Source: Rhizodiscina lignyota (taxonomy: Eukaryota; Ascomycota; Dothideomycetes; Aulographales; Rhizodiscinaceae). Taken from it: 64,000 nucleotides of DNA. Both the position numbers and the translations under genes were made by a program. The DNA is taken from positions 496,001-560,000 of the forward strand of contig ML978126.1 of the NCBI GenBank assembly GCA_010015805.1, given 5' to 3'. Shown here one piece after another: positions 11,238-23,760 of this stretch. The notes under the pieces are model-generated. The model was not told the DNA's origin. It ran no database searches and saw nothing but the letters and a program-made list of their open reading frames with translations. The first letter of the stretch is position 1, and each line of letters opens with the position of its first letter.

Positions 11238-11904
11238 GTTGGGCGATGAAAGTGTGGTCTTGTTTGGGTGAAGAGGTGGAGGAAGAGAAGTTCAAAGTGC
11301 TGGAGCGCCGGGGTGAAAAGTTTGTGGCTTGCGGTTGACCGAGCCTGCTCGGTTTGTGAAGGCTCAATAGCATTTGGTGTTGTGTTGTGTTGCTGGAGCC
11401 TGGCCGCAAAGCGGAGATGGGGAAATGAAGTATATCTGGGGCAACAGAGCAGAGGAAGAGGAAAGACAAGAGCACAATGGCATTGTGACATTTACTGCGA
11501 TGATACTTATTCCTTTGTCTCTATTTGTGAGGTTCTTTTGTTGTCTCATCACCACCATTGGTGAATGGCGATGGTGCACAAAGAGCGTGGCAGCAACAGG
11601 CGGCAATGGGTCGATCACAAGCACAGCGACACCGGAGTAAGTGTTAACAGGATTGCATTTGATTCAAACCGCAAGTTACAGACAACAAGTTACAAACAGC
11701 AAGAGCAGAATGGTACATGATTCAAAAATTACATCGCGTCATGAGCATAAGAGTGCTCTATATGTGAATGAAATGAATATGCTCGCCACCCCTGGGAACG
11801 CCGCAACATGAACTACTACACCAGTCAGCTAAGCTCAAAACGGATCTGAATTAAACATTACCTATTAGATTAATCTCTGCCGCACCACCATTAAACTCTT
11901 AGTG
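11238..11904. other. Intergenic, nothing recognised
   Basis: Promoter of the SEG-KQ repeat gene and 3' flank of the collagen-like gene. It is AT-rich near 11640-11880. No RNA gene or repeat seen. Confidence 0.5.
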
Positions 11905-13182
11905 TTACAGGAACAGAGCACCGCCACCGATGATACCAATGACAGAGAGCAGCGCAGCACCCCATGCCATCGACGTCGGGGTAACAGAGGCAGCCGCATT
12001 TGGACCGGGAGTGTATTCCGCAGGGGCACTCTCCGTTGGGCAGTCATGGCAGGCCTCCGTCGACGTAGCCGTCTCCTCACACTCATCGCAAGACTCTGTA
12101 GCCGTCGCCGTCTCCTCGCATTCATCACAAGACTCTGTGCTCGTCGGCATTGGAGTCGTCTTCTCGCATTCATCACAGGACTCCGTAGCCGTCGCCGTGG
12201 ACGTCTCCTCGCATTCGTCACAATGCTCTGTAGTCGTCGGCATCGAAGTCGTCTTCTCGCACTCGTGGCACGTCTCAGTGATGGTGTTCGTGTCGGTCTC
12301 GGTGGGCGGTCCAGGCTTCCAAGTAGGGGCAGTGGAAGTGCACGGGACGGTGAGCGTTTCTGAAGTTGGCGAGCTATGGTGGCACACGGTGCAGACCGTG
12401 ACGGTCGTCGTGAAGCCAGGCGGGATGTAGTTCGAGGTATGGCTCCAGGTTGGCGTTGCGCCGGTGCAGCTCTCGGTGACGGTGTACGTCTTCGAGGTGT
12501 AGCCGGTGGAGCAGATGTCGACAAAGACGGTCGTGTACACTGTGGTGTGGACCGCTGTAGGACCCCAGCCGCCGCCATTGGAATGGGGTGGTGGTGGTGG
12601 GCGTCGAGAATTCGGCGCTACGCTCGTCTGCATGCCAGTGCACGCTGGGCATGTCGTGATGGTAACTGCTGCCGTCACCGTATCAGTGACTGGTTCCATA
12701 TCTGAACACGATGTGTAGATATCCATCGTGGTCGTGCTGGGGGGCGGACCTGGTGGTGGTGGGCCTGGCGGGCCCGGCGGACCTCCCGGCGGGCCTGGAG
12801 GACCTGGAGGACCAGGCGGGCCTGGAAAGCCTGGGGGGCCTGGATAACCCGGCTGGCCTGGCAGACCTGACGCACCTGGCGGGCCTGGTGGTCCTCCTGG
12901 ACCTGGCGGGCCCGGATAACCTGGCTGGCCTGGCAGACCTGATGCACCTGGCGGGCCCGGTGGTCCTCCTGGACCTGTCGGTCCTGGGGGGCCGGGGGGA
13001 CCATCAGGTCCTGGAGGACCCGGGGGGCCTGGTGGCGGCGGCGGGTTGCCCCCCGGTGGTGGGGGAGGCGGACCTCCTGGCGGTGGGTTACCTGGGGGCG
13101 GCGGTGGAGGGCCAACAGCTATCTGTGCCATTGCTCCACCAGCCAGCGCAAGAAGCGCCACAAAGGAGGCTCCGGTACGCAT
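11905..13182 (-). CDS. Secreted collagen-like GPI-anchored wall protein
   Basis: Single exon, 425 aa, starting at the ATG at 13180-13182. It has a clear signal peptide (1-~19, ending AMAQ), a poly-Pro/Gly linker (23-51), then 27 uninterrupted Gly-X-Y triplets (52-132). Inside these is a 24-residue unit ([12 protein letters not shown] core) present twice in tandem. A Thr/Ser-rich wall-protein region with Cys follows (150-300). Next come six CxxC modules (CHEC, CDEC x4, CHDC) between ~306 and 381. A C-terminal hydrophobic tail after a small-residue site (PNAAAS, ~394-399) fits GPI attachment. Known: GPI-anchored Ser/Thr-rich proteins are covalently linked into the fungal wall. Inference: a stalk-like adhesin, where the collagen rod projects the Cys modules or the reverse. 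Confidence 0.85.
   Translation of the reverse strand: MRTGASFVALLALAGGAMAQIAVGPPPPPPGNPPPGGPPPPPPGGNPPPPPGPPGPPGPDGPPGPPGPTGPGGPPGPPGASGLPGQPGYPGPPGPGGPPGPPGASGLPGQPGYPGPPGFPGPPGPPGPPGPPGGPPGPPGPPPPGPPPSTTTMDIYTSCSDMEPVTDTVTAAVTITTCPACTGMQTSVAPNSRRPPPPPHSNGGGWGPTAVHTTVYTTVFVDICSTGYTSKTYTVTESCTGATPTWSHTSNYIPPGFTTTVTVCTVCHHSSPTSETLTVPCTSTAPTWKPGPPTETDTNTITETCHECEKTTSMPTTTEHCDECEETSTATATESCDECEKTTPMPTSTESCDECEETATATESCDECEETATSTEACHDCPTESAPAEYTPGPNAAASVTPTSMAWGAALLSVIGIIGGGALFL
12040..12290 (-). repeat. Six-copy CxxC module repeat
   Basis: DNA repeat inside the collagen-like gene that encodes successive TE(S/A/H)C(D/H)EC modules spaced 12-20 codons apart. The near-identical DNA units with variable Thr-rich spacers suggest copy-number change by slippage or recombination. 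Confidence 0.75.
12780..13035 (-). repeat. Collagen-like Gly-X-Y DNA repeat
   Basis: Nine-bp based repeat (GGNCCNCCN-type codons) encoding Gly-X-Y triplets. A 72-bp unit is duplicated in tandem at roughly 12838-12983. G/C strand asymmetry is extreme here. Confidence 0.8.
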
Positions 13183-14049
13183 TTTGAGAGAACAAGAACG
13201 AGAGTATTATGATTAATTGATTAGATGGTGTAGTCAGAGATAGAAAAAAAAGCGAGTGAATAACTCCTCGAACTTGACTGCCAAAAGAGTGAGGCGATCA
13301 GTTGCGAAACACAGCTTGGTTTGCAAACGCACATATATGGGCGTGCGAAAGCTTTAAGGCCGATTTTTGTAGTCCAAATTAAAAATGCTGCGTTGTTTTG
13401 TTCTTGACGTTTAGGGATATAGGAATGCGTTCGGGTAATTTGTTGTCATTCCACGCTTGTAAACACCAGAACAAAACAAACGAAATAGGCAATTCATTGC
13501 CGAAATGGAACATGACCTGACGGATGCAGAGAAATATAAAGAAAGCAAAAAAAAAAACTCCGCTTCGAGCGCGATTTCGAAATCTCAGGTAGATGAGTAG
13601 CGGTCGCGTGGATTGAGCTTTCTGATACTGGAAACGTAGACCAGAGTGTGCGTTTGCTACGCTCTAGCCGTGATGCACGCGCATTAAACAGATCACTCCT
13701 GAATGCTTGGCAGCGACGGTGATGATTTTGCTACGATTAGTCGGATCTCGACCCACAACTTCATTCCCGGCGATCAATGGAAACCTCTAGCCCGAGCAAC
13801 GGCAGTCCCCTTTGTGTCTCACTGGAGAACGTGCTTGCCATTCATTCGTCCATGCTGGCAAACACGATACGTCAAGATGATGAAGTTTTCTTTTGCAAAT
13901 CCAACCCTATCTACCCTTTTTCGAGTCAGCTCAAAGGTTGAAGACGTTACCGATATATCATTTTGTCCCAGTGAGGTTCGTGAATTCATAAGAAGCACCC
14001 TGAGAGATTATGGCCTTATTAACCACTGGCGGTCAATCCCACGCCATGT
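13183..14049. other. Intergenic between collagen-like gene and enolase
   Basis: Promoter of the collagen-like gene. A CATATAT element near 13331 lies about 150 bp upstream of its ATG. The right half is the enolase 3' flank. A run of ten or more A lies near 13545. No gene seen; the short frame at 13703-14089 overlaps the enolase last exon and is not coding. Confidence 0.5.
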
Positions 14050-16002
<1,953 letters not shown>

Positions 16003-16423
16003 CTGCTTGACTCGAGACCCGGTCGGCGAAGATGCAAACAAACAGATGCTTCCCGTCTCCGTCAAATTTTCGTTGCGTCAGAAGCTCTGGTGTGAGCTGA
16101 GCTCTGAGCTGGTGGGATGCGAGGGGAGGCTAGCGCTAGTCGCGGGGTCCCTTGGTCGATTCGGCAGAGCCTGGGCAAAACTCCGGCCATATCGGCGCCA
16201 TCTCGGCTGCTCTGTATGCTAAGGCTCTCAGGCGCTCTCGTATGGCGCGTTTTGTGGAGCTTCCACGCTCTTCGACGTGTGATAGCTTCAATACTGCACA
16301 TCTGCGCAACTCCACTCCTGTGTCTCCCAATACCTCTTGACGCCTTTGCCGACACTACGCAAGGCTCTTCTCCCACCAACCATACCGAATAACCCATAAC
16401 CATCCTTTCCGAACACCGCAGAC
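16003..16423. promoter_or_regulatory. Divergent enolase/Rpt4 promoter region
   Basis: Two conserved housekeeping genes fire outward from this short interval, so it must hold both promoters. There is no clear TATA on either side. The ~100 bp before the Rpt4 ATG is C/T-rich on the plus strand, typical of fungal initiation regions. Confidence 0.5.
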
Positions 16424-17716
16424 ATGAGTGGCACTGCCGACCCGGAGCGAGACAACGCGCTTGAGGAGTTCAAGAACAAGCTCCTGGAGTCAAGAGAATG
16501 GGAGAGCAAGCTCAAGGCTCTCCGACTGGACATAAAGGAGCTTCAGCATGAGTTTGATGTTTCAGAAGACAACATCAAGGCGTTACAAAGTGTCGGACAG
16601 ATCATCGGTGAAGTGCTAAAACAGCTTGACGACGAGAGATGTAAGTTTTGCAGTCACCTTCATTATCTATAGCTTAAGCAGTGCTGACTTGCGCATAGTT
16701 ATTGTCAAGGCTTCATCTGGACCGAGATATGTCGTAGGATGCAGATCCAAAGTCGACAAAGCGAAGCTCAAGCAGGGGACAAGAGTGGCACTGGATATGA
16801 CGACCCTCACGATAATGCGCATGCTCCCTCGAGAAGTCGATCCCCTTGTCTACAACATGTCCCTTGAGGACCCCGGTCAGGTCAGCTTTGGAGGTATCGG
16901 TGGTCTGAACGAACAGATAAGAGAGTTGCGAGAGGTTATCGAGTTGCCGCTGAAGAACCCAGAGCTCTTCCTGCGGGTTGGCATCAAGCCGCCCAAGGGC
17001 GTATTGCTCTACGGACCACCAGGCACAGGAAAAACACTTCTGGCAAGAGCGGTGGCGAGCAGTCTCGAAACGAATTTCCTCAAGGTTGTCTCCTCCGCCA
17101 TCGTCGATAAGTACATCGGCGAGTCTGCGCGCTTGATTCGAGAGATGTTCGGATACGCGAAGGAACACGAGCCTTGTATCATCTTCATGGACGAAATCGA
17201 CGCCATCGGCGGTAGGAGGTTTTCAGAGGGCACATCGGCGGATAGAGAAATTCAGCGGACACTCATGGAACTTCTCAACCAACTCGACGGCTTCGACTAC
17301 CTAGGTAAGACAAAGATCATCATGGCGACAAATCGACCAGACACGTTAGATCCTGCGCTTCTTCGAGCGGGTAGATTGGACCGAAAGATCGAGATTCCTC
17401 TCCCGAACGAAGTTGGCCGGATGGAGGTTCTCAAGATCCATACTGCTGGCGTGGCAACTGACGGCGAAATCGACTTCGAGAGCATTGTCAAGATGAGCGA
17501 CCAGTTTAATGGTGCTGATCTGCGTAACGTTGTCACAGAAGCGTAAGTTATTTCCTATCCCAGTTTGTCATATTGAGATGCTAACTCGGTATTAGTGGTC
17601 TATTCGCGATCAAGGACTACAGGGACGCTATCACACAGGATGACTTCAACAAAGCTGTGAGGAAGATGGCAGAGTCGAAGAAGCTGGAAGGCAAGCTGGA
17701 ATACCAGAAGCTGTAA
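16424..17716 (+). CDS. rpt4: 26S proteasome regulatory ATPase Rpt4
   Basis: Exons 16424-16640, 16699-17542 and 17596-17716 give 393 aa. This is one of six AAA ATPases in the 19S base that unfold ubiquitinated substrates. Visible: an N-terminal coiled coil (~12-70), an OB-type segment (73-130), and the AAA module with Walker A GPPGTGKT (178-185), Walker B IIFMDEID (Asp/Glu 237-238), and the second region of homology [20 protein letters not shown] with arginine fingers. The C-terminal helical domain ends EGKLEYQKL. Length and sequence fit Rpt4/PSMC6 rather than the other Rpt subunits. Introns are 58 and 53 nt. It converges on the acetyltransferase gene with 127 bp between stops. Confidence 0.96.
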
Positions 17717-17843
17717 ATCGCAACACCTGATATTCACAACATTGCATCGGCGTTGACTATGGCATTGGCATCTATTCAATTCCGATAGATGCACGGCGGC
17801 TGTAATATAACATTGAATCGGTCGTGGGATCTCTACCACCGTA

Positions 17844-18862
17844 TTATCCGTGTTCTTCTGGGCAATACTTCCTCAGGTCGAGGATGCCCACCTGACTGTT
17901 AACCTTCTCCATCATTTTTGCAATCTGCTCATCACCAGACTGCCACTGAAGCTCCCACTCTCCGAAATAATTAGGCGCATCGGCAATCTTGTGGAATCCC
18001 AGCGTCTCAAACAGTCGGATGCTCTTCTCGTTGCTCGACCCAATCCTGACTCTCAGCATCTTGAACGCCAGTGATGCAGTTTCGTTCGTTTGATTGCTTT
18101 TGAACTCTTGGAGAATGCCGTGCGTGTAGATCAGCACATACCAGAGGAATGTCAGAAGGATAGTTCGCCCATAGCCTTTTGCATGGAGGTCCTTTCGGGC
18201 GACCATGATCTCTAATTCTCCGATGATGTGCGATGGATCGGACCCTTCAGTGTCGTCGTACGAGAGGAAGAGGTTAACGTCCCCTATCATGTTCTCATGG
18301 TCGACTTGTCCAATGTGTCTATCGGTGGAATTCGAGTTTGACGAAGGTAGACAAGCAATGAATGTTAGCTTATCCTTGTCTTCTCGCCAACTCCGCTGCA
18401 TCGCATATTCTTCTTCCAGAGTAAGAGGCTCAGAAGCAGTTGCTTCTCGTAATTCCTGGACATGATAAGTAGATATATTACTTTATGGACTTGACCGCGA
18501 TAAAATAGTTGGCTTCCAGACAAGTTGTAGCGCCTGAAGGCGAGGATCTCTTGTACCTTGTGATAATTGAGATCATCGCCGGAAGCTTCGTTGTATGCGA
18601 CTTGGACGCTGTACACCATACATGGAGCTGTTCAGGGTCTGAAGGCTGCAGCCAACTACATATATACGATATTTTGCCAACCCTTGCCATGGAATATGCA
18701 CGAACCTCATCTTGCATCCACTCATGGTATTTAGGCACATGATGCGTTTCATACGGTACCAAAAGAACTTTCTTCGTAATGATTGCTACACGCCGAGTTA
18801 GCGAATTGGTGGGAAGAATGGAAGGCGACAAAGAAAATACCCGTATGCTCATTGATCCTCAT
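17844..18862 (-). CDS. NAT9-type GNAT acetyltransferase
   Basis: Exons 18841-18862, 18706-18785 and 17844-18455 give 237 aa. The 22-nt first exon encodes MRINEHT, and the join yields the family N terminus ITKKVLLVPYETHHVPKYHEWM. Further family marks are ELREATASEPLTLEEEYAMQ, the acetyl-CoA loop KGYGR, and RIGSSNEKSIRLFETLGF near the end. Family knowledge: the NAT9 family is poorly characterised; the animal protein is tied to microtubule stability. The first intron is 55 nt with a CTAAC branch point. The second is 250 nt, unusually long here, and contains a stretch that reads like protein in one frame (see findings), so an alternative exon is possible. Confidence 0.85.
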
Positions 18863-19302
18863 GGTTGCTTCGATGCCTCAAAGATCCGGGACCCCTACCG
18901 ACGAGCACTCTTTCGTTTCTGCTCCAGAAAGTCGCTTGGAATGCGAGATGTTATGCTTTGTTAGAAGTGTAAGAATTGCAGGGGACCGGATGCAAAATCC
19001 AGCCACTCACACCTCGGAAACCGCTCGCGTTTCGCAATCGATCCGAATCATGCGACATGGAACTGGAGACATCCGGGACTCCGGCCTCGAGTCTCTTCAC
19101 TGTTCGTCTACAACTATGCAAGCTTCTCAAATGTCATTTCGTCGTTCAATTCAATTCGTAGATATGTCAATGCTCCCTGTCGTTCTGCTGCTTAACTTGA
19201 AGATTCTCGCTTCGCGCCATTACACTCTCTAAAGCGATCCTTGCGCTAAAGCGCCTCAATCTCTCAGTCTCTTAGTTCCAGCTGGCGCGTACTCGTAATG
19301 CA
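18863..19302. other. Divergent promoter interval
   Basis: Short interval between the divergent NAT9-type and 3-beta-HSD-like genes. No TATA or repeat is obvious. Confidence 0.5.
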
Positions 19303-20472
19303 ATGGCGGAAGAACATATTCTGGTAACAGGAGGAACAGGTTTCGTTGGCGGCCACATCCTCAATTCTCTCATTGAGCTACATCCAGAGTACAAAATCAC
19401 TGTTTTCGACCTACCAGCCAGTGGAACCTGGGTACCTCCCCGTGAAGACATAGCATACGTTCAAGGAGATATTAGGGAAATCAAAGATGTAACAAGAGCT
19501 GTCCGAGAGGCCCGGCCCACCGCAGTCATCCACGTAGCGGGCATTGTGCCTACTGGCAATGATCGCTACTCGCAGCGAAAGTACCTCAAAGAATGGGTCT
19601 TCAAGGTCAACGTTGAAGGGACCAAGAATATGCTCGAGGCAGCACGAAATGGAGGCGTAAGAGCGTTTGTGTTTACGGCTAGCATCACGATGGTTACAGA
19701 CGATAATGGCCACGATTATCCGAATTTCGATGAGACAATTGTTCCAACCCCAAGTTTGATATACGGCCAGTCGAAGGTCAGTTGCTACTGAGCTATTGGA
19801 GAAACAATCTCTGACCGAAGTTGCAAGGTCGCGGCTGAAGCACTGGTGCTTGAAGCCAATAGTCTGGAAATGGCAACCTGTTCTATCCGCCCCTCTGTCA
19901 TCTGTGGCCCTGGAGACTACCAACTCGTGAGCACCATCCAAAGGTGCATCGCCAAGTTCGAGACTCCCTGGATCATCGGTGATGGAGATGGACTCTACGA
20001 CTTCACGTACGTGACCAACGTTGCCGACGCGCACGTCTTGGCCGTGCACAATCTGCTCACCACGAAGACGGCCGCTGGTGAAGCATTCTTTATCACGAAC
20101 GGCCAGCCGATTCCATTCCGTGCATTCTGTCTCCAGATATGGGCGCACTTCGGTCATACCCCGCCGTTTGAGGTGCATATACCCAAGCCGATTGCATGGG
20201 TCGCCGCGTACTGTGCAGAGTGGGTGACTTACTTCAACGGTACCGAGGCGACGCTGAGTAGAGGGAGCGTTAAGGATTATTGTCAGCTGGCATATGCGAA
20301 CATTGACAAGGCGCGAAGAATTTTGGGATATGAACCGAGGGTCAGTCTCGATGTGGGACTGAAGACTAGTTGCGATGTAAGTGGCCTGCTGTAGATCAAA
20401 CAGTGATAGATTTCCACTAATATCCTCAAGGAATTACGAGAACGACTAAAAGCAAAGATGAAGGGGTTATGA
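19303..20472 (+). CDS. 3-beta-HSD / Erg26-like NAD(P)-dependent dehydrogenase
   Basis: Exons 19303-19776, 19828-20376 and 20431-20472 give 354 aa. It is an extended short-chain dehydrogenase: the nucleotide loop TGGTGFVGG is at 9-17, an aspartate at the end of beta-2 (VFDLP) favours NAD, and the catalytic Tyr-x-x-x-Lys is YGQSK at 154-158. RPSVICGPGD and DFTYVTNVADAH match the 3-beta-HSD/sterol-4-alpha-carboxylate dehydrogenase (Erg26, NSDHL) family. The C terminus has a weakly hydrophobic stretch (PIAWVAAYCAEWVTYF), as in membrane-associated members. True Erg26 or a paralogue acting on another substrate cannot be settled by eye. It lies 0.9 kb upstream of mevalonate kinase on the same strand. 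Confidence 0.88.
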
Positions 20473-21382
20473 GGAGGTATATTTTCCTAACATCTTCGAG
20501 AATCGAAAGATGGGTAACGGGTTTTGGTGTATATGAGTGTTAATAGGGTTAGGGTTAGGGCTATAATTCGGAGCTTCTTAAGCTTCTGTAGATAACTCAG
20601 GACCGTGAAATAATTCATGCTACAGAGTATAATACTTTAAATTATTATAAATCTTACCGGAACGAGAGAAATGGATTCCCGCCCTCTCCAAAGTGGAGAC
20701 GCAAGTTGTGGCTACTCCAGCAAGCATCCCATGTCTGCTTTGATGATCACCAAGTTTCGTCTCATCTGTCACTTCGACAAAGCGCACTATGACAGATGTG
20801 ACATTGTCCCCTGGCTTCTCACCGTAAATGAAGAGACCAGGCTGATGGAAGGCTCTTTCATTCACACAATAGATAGTGGGCTGGCACGCGGCTGATAAAA
20901 TGGTTGGTCGCCAGCCAGGCTGTAGGTAACACCCAAGACCGAATAGCTCTTACACCTCACGGCAATCGATACTATCTCTGAGAGCTTAGTTGTATATTCT
21001 CCAGAGTGTCCTGAAAAATAGTAAGCCATTGAAAACCTTGTGCCTTGTGTTTTCCGTAGAGGCTATACACTAACGTCGTTCAGTGTGTTGCAAGGTGCGG
21101 CCAGCTTTTTTGTCACCCTCTTGGTTGGTCGCAAAGGGCGCATTGATAGAGTTTATGTACCTGATCTAACTTCTTTCGTTCGATCTAGCTACGCATGCAA
21201 CGCGGGCGCAGCAGGAGACCCCTGCCGCTGCTCCGTAAATCCTGCTCGCTTTATTTCACACCTCGCGGCAAGAATCAGACCATCCACCTTTTCGCCTCTT
21301 TGCCTTCTACTCGAGCACCATTGACCTCACAGGTCGCGCTGACGATGTCGCCTATGCGCTGAGCCAGTGTCCCCAGCAAATC
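20473..21382. other. Intergenic before mevalonate kinase
   Basis: About 0.9 kb. The left half is AT-rich and holds a telomere-like motif (separate entry). The right half should carry the erg12 promoter. No gene recognised. Confidence 0.5.
20544..20560 (+). repeat. Interstitial telomere-type motif (TTAGGG)
   Basis: The run TAGGGTTAGGGTTAGGG holds nearly three units of the canonical fungal telomere repeat, 72 bp after the dehydrogenase stop codon. It could be a chance run, a scar of repair, or a site for a TTAGGG-binding factor. Confidence 0.6.
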
Positions 21383-23131
21383 ATGACGCATCACTTGACC
21401 GCGTCACTCACAGCCCCTTCAAGTTCACAGCTCAATGGCAATATCGTGACGAACGGCCAACGACGATTTTCCAACACCAGCAAGGCATCCAGCGATGGGA
21501 CTGACTTGTTGACACCTGCAACGTCAGTATCCGGAGAAACAGAGCATCATACCTATAGAGGCGACAACACACCGCGACAAAGGATGGACGGCGCACCCGT
21601 GTCCCCAGCAACGGCTGTTACTCGCGCCTGGAGCCCCCTTATGCCACCATTCATGGTTTCAGCGCCCGGAAAGGTCATCGTGTACGGCGAACATGCCGTA
21701 GTTCATGGGAAGGTGATGATTATGAGCTCACGGAATTAAGGCCTGTCTCTAACTATCTACCAGGCAGCGATAGCAGCGTCAGTCAACTTGCGCTCATACC
21801 TTCACGTAACCTTCCTTCACAAAACCGACCGCACCGTCAGCCTTCGTTTCCCTGATATATCCCTCGAACACACATGGAACATTGACGATCTCCCGTGGGC
21901 AGCTTTTGCCGCTCCAGCAAAGAAGAAGTATTACTACGACTTGGTCACCTCCCTCGATCCCGATCTCGTCGATGCGATAGAACCTCACGTCCTCTCTGTA
22001 TCTCCGAAAGTCCCAGAACACGTTCGTAAGATACACCAGTCGTCTGCGAAGGCTTTTCTCTATCTATTCCTATCACTCGGGTCACAGAGATCACCACCTT
22101 GTGTGTACACATTGCGCAGCACGATTCCAATTGGCGCAGGTCTAGGGTCTAGCGCAAGTATATCAACATGTCTGGCGTGCGCATTACTTCTTCAAATACG
22201 TGCGCTAAGCGGGCCGCATGACGATCAGCCATCTGAAGAATGCGCTCTCCAGGTTGAGCGCATCAATCGCTGGGCATTTGTTGGGGAATTGTGTATACAT
22301 GGCAATCCGTCTGGGGTGGATAATACCGTCTCATGTGGAGGCAAAGCAGCGCTGTTCCAGAGAAAGGACTACAGCAAGCCACCGTCTGTTCAACGACTAG
22401 GCGATTTTCCTCAATTACCGTTGTTGCTGGTCAACACAAAGCAGTCGCGAAGTACGGCAGTCGAAGTCGCGAAGGTGGGCACTCTCAAGAAGGCACATCC
22501 AAAAATTGCGGATCATATTCTCAGCGCCATCAACGATATTACCGAAAGCGTCCATGCGCTCATCTCGCAAGAAGGCTTCGATAAGGATGACCCGGAAAAT
22601 TTGAGACAGCTGGGCGAGTTGGCGGCCATCAATCATGGGTTGCTTGTCAGCCTTGGAGTATCGCACCCAAAATTGGAACGCATCCGAGCACTGATAGACC
22701 ATGCTGGACTGGGATGGACGAAACTCACCGGAGCTGGAGGAGGCGGGTGCGCAATTGTTATCCTGAAACCGCTCGAGGATATCAGAAACGGGCATCACGG
22801 ACCCGATGTCAAGGAACAAAACATCAAGTCCGCGGCCAAGAATCCAGCCCTCGTACAACTGGAAAGGCAGCTGGAGGCTGAAGGATTCGAGAAGTTTGAG
22901 ACGACCCTGGCTGGCGACGGAGTTGGAGTCCTGTGGCCTGCTGTCCTGCACAACGCTAGCGGTGAAGAAGGAGGGGAAGAGATTGACCAGGAGAAGTTCT
23001 TGAAGGCGGTCGGCAACGATGGCATCGAGAAGCTGGTGGGAGTAAACGCAAAGAGCGCCACCTCAAACATGAACGGTCTCAGCAACGGACACACCGAGTC
23101 TAGGGAAGGTTGGAAGTTCTGGAGGTTTTAG
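21383..23131 (+). CDS. erg12: Mevalonate kinase (Erg12)
   Basis: Exons 21383-21712 and 21764-23131 give 565 aa. It phosphorylates mevalonate in the isoprenoid/ergosterol pathway. It has the GHMP-kinase layout: SAPGKVIVYGEHAVVHGK just before the splice, the ATP loop PIGAGLGSSAS at 232-242, GNPSGVDNTV, and the third motif KLTGAGGGG (433-438). A non-conserved, Ser/Thr-rich N-terminal extension of about 90 residues precedes the kinase fold. A tail of about 90 residues follows, so the protein is longer than the ~400-450 aa core. The 51-nt intron cuts exactly between His-Gly-Lys and Ala-Ala of the first motif. The extension may be regulatory, or the start may be downstream; MPPFMVSAPGK is the alternative. 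Confidence 0.95.
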
Positions 23132-23760
23132 GACGTGAGGTGCTGGTGAGGAGAGCCATGTAAAACCAATATCGGTATGTTTTTTCAGCGAAGATGTGCT
23201 AGTCGCATCTTTGCAGTGGGCCTTCTTTTTGGTTGTATTATAGTGATGCATCTGAGCGAGCGTTTCGTTCCAGCTGCGGATTCCAGCGCAACATCTGGAA
23301 TATTTAATACTTAATACTGGACATTGTGCTGCATTCCAGATCCAGGTTAGCTGCATGCCGATCAGTTGTGATTCCTCTGGTGAAGTGGCATATGAGAACC
23401 ACAGACGCTGCTTTAATGGCTCCTTGCCAACAGTCGATATTGCTCTTAGACATCGAATGGTGTGTATGGCTGCTTCAAGCAAAACGACGTAGTGGATGGA
23501 TCGGTGTAGTGCCCGGCTCGTGTTTGCCGGAATTGGCTCCATTATCCCTCTGACGTCTGGTCTCCACTTGGAAAAAGGCACTCCGCACCCTTTGACGTGC
23601 TCATCCTTATCCATAATGCCGTTGCACTCTTCAAAGATGCAATTCAACTTCCTTTCTCACAGTCATATCCCCAGAGTGACCCTTTTGCGGTTCCATCGCT
23701 GCTTCTGTCCCAAACATCAACGAGTCGCACCAGAGAGCCCAACATTGTAAGTAAGCCATA
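23132..23760. other. Intergenic, nothing recognised
   Basis: 3' flank of erg12 and promoter of the MFS gene. A long minus-strand frame here overlaps the erg12 end and has no protein-like character. Confidence 0.5.

Noticed and set aside
16345-16351. PACE-like proteasome element (CGGCAAA on the minus strand) before rpt4
   Set aside because: A single 7-bp degenerate match, and no counterpart was found before pre3.
23063-23647. 194-codon minus-strand frame after erg12
   Set aside because: Overlaps the erg12 coding end, has no domain, and composition looks random.
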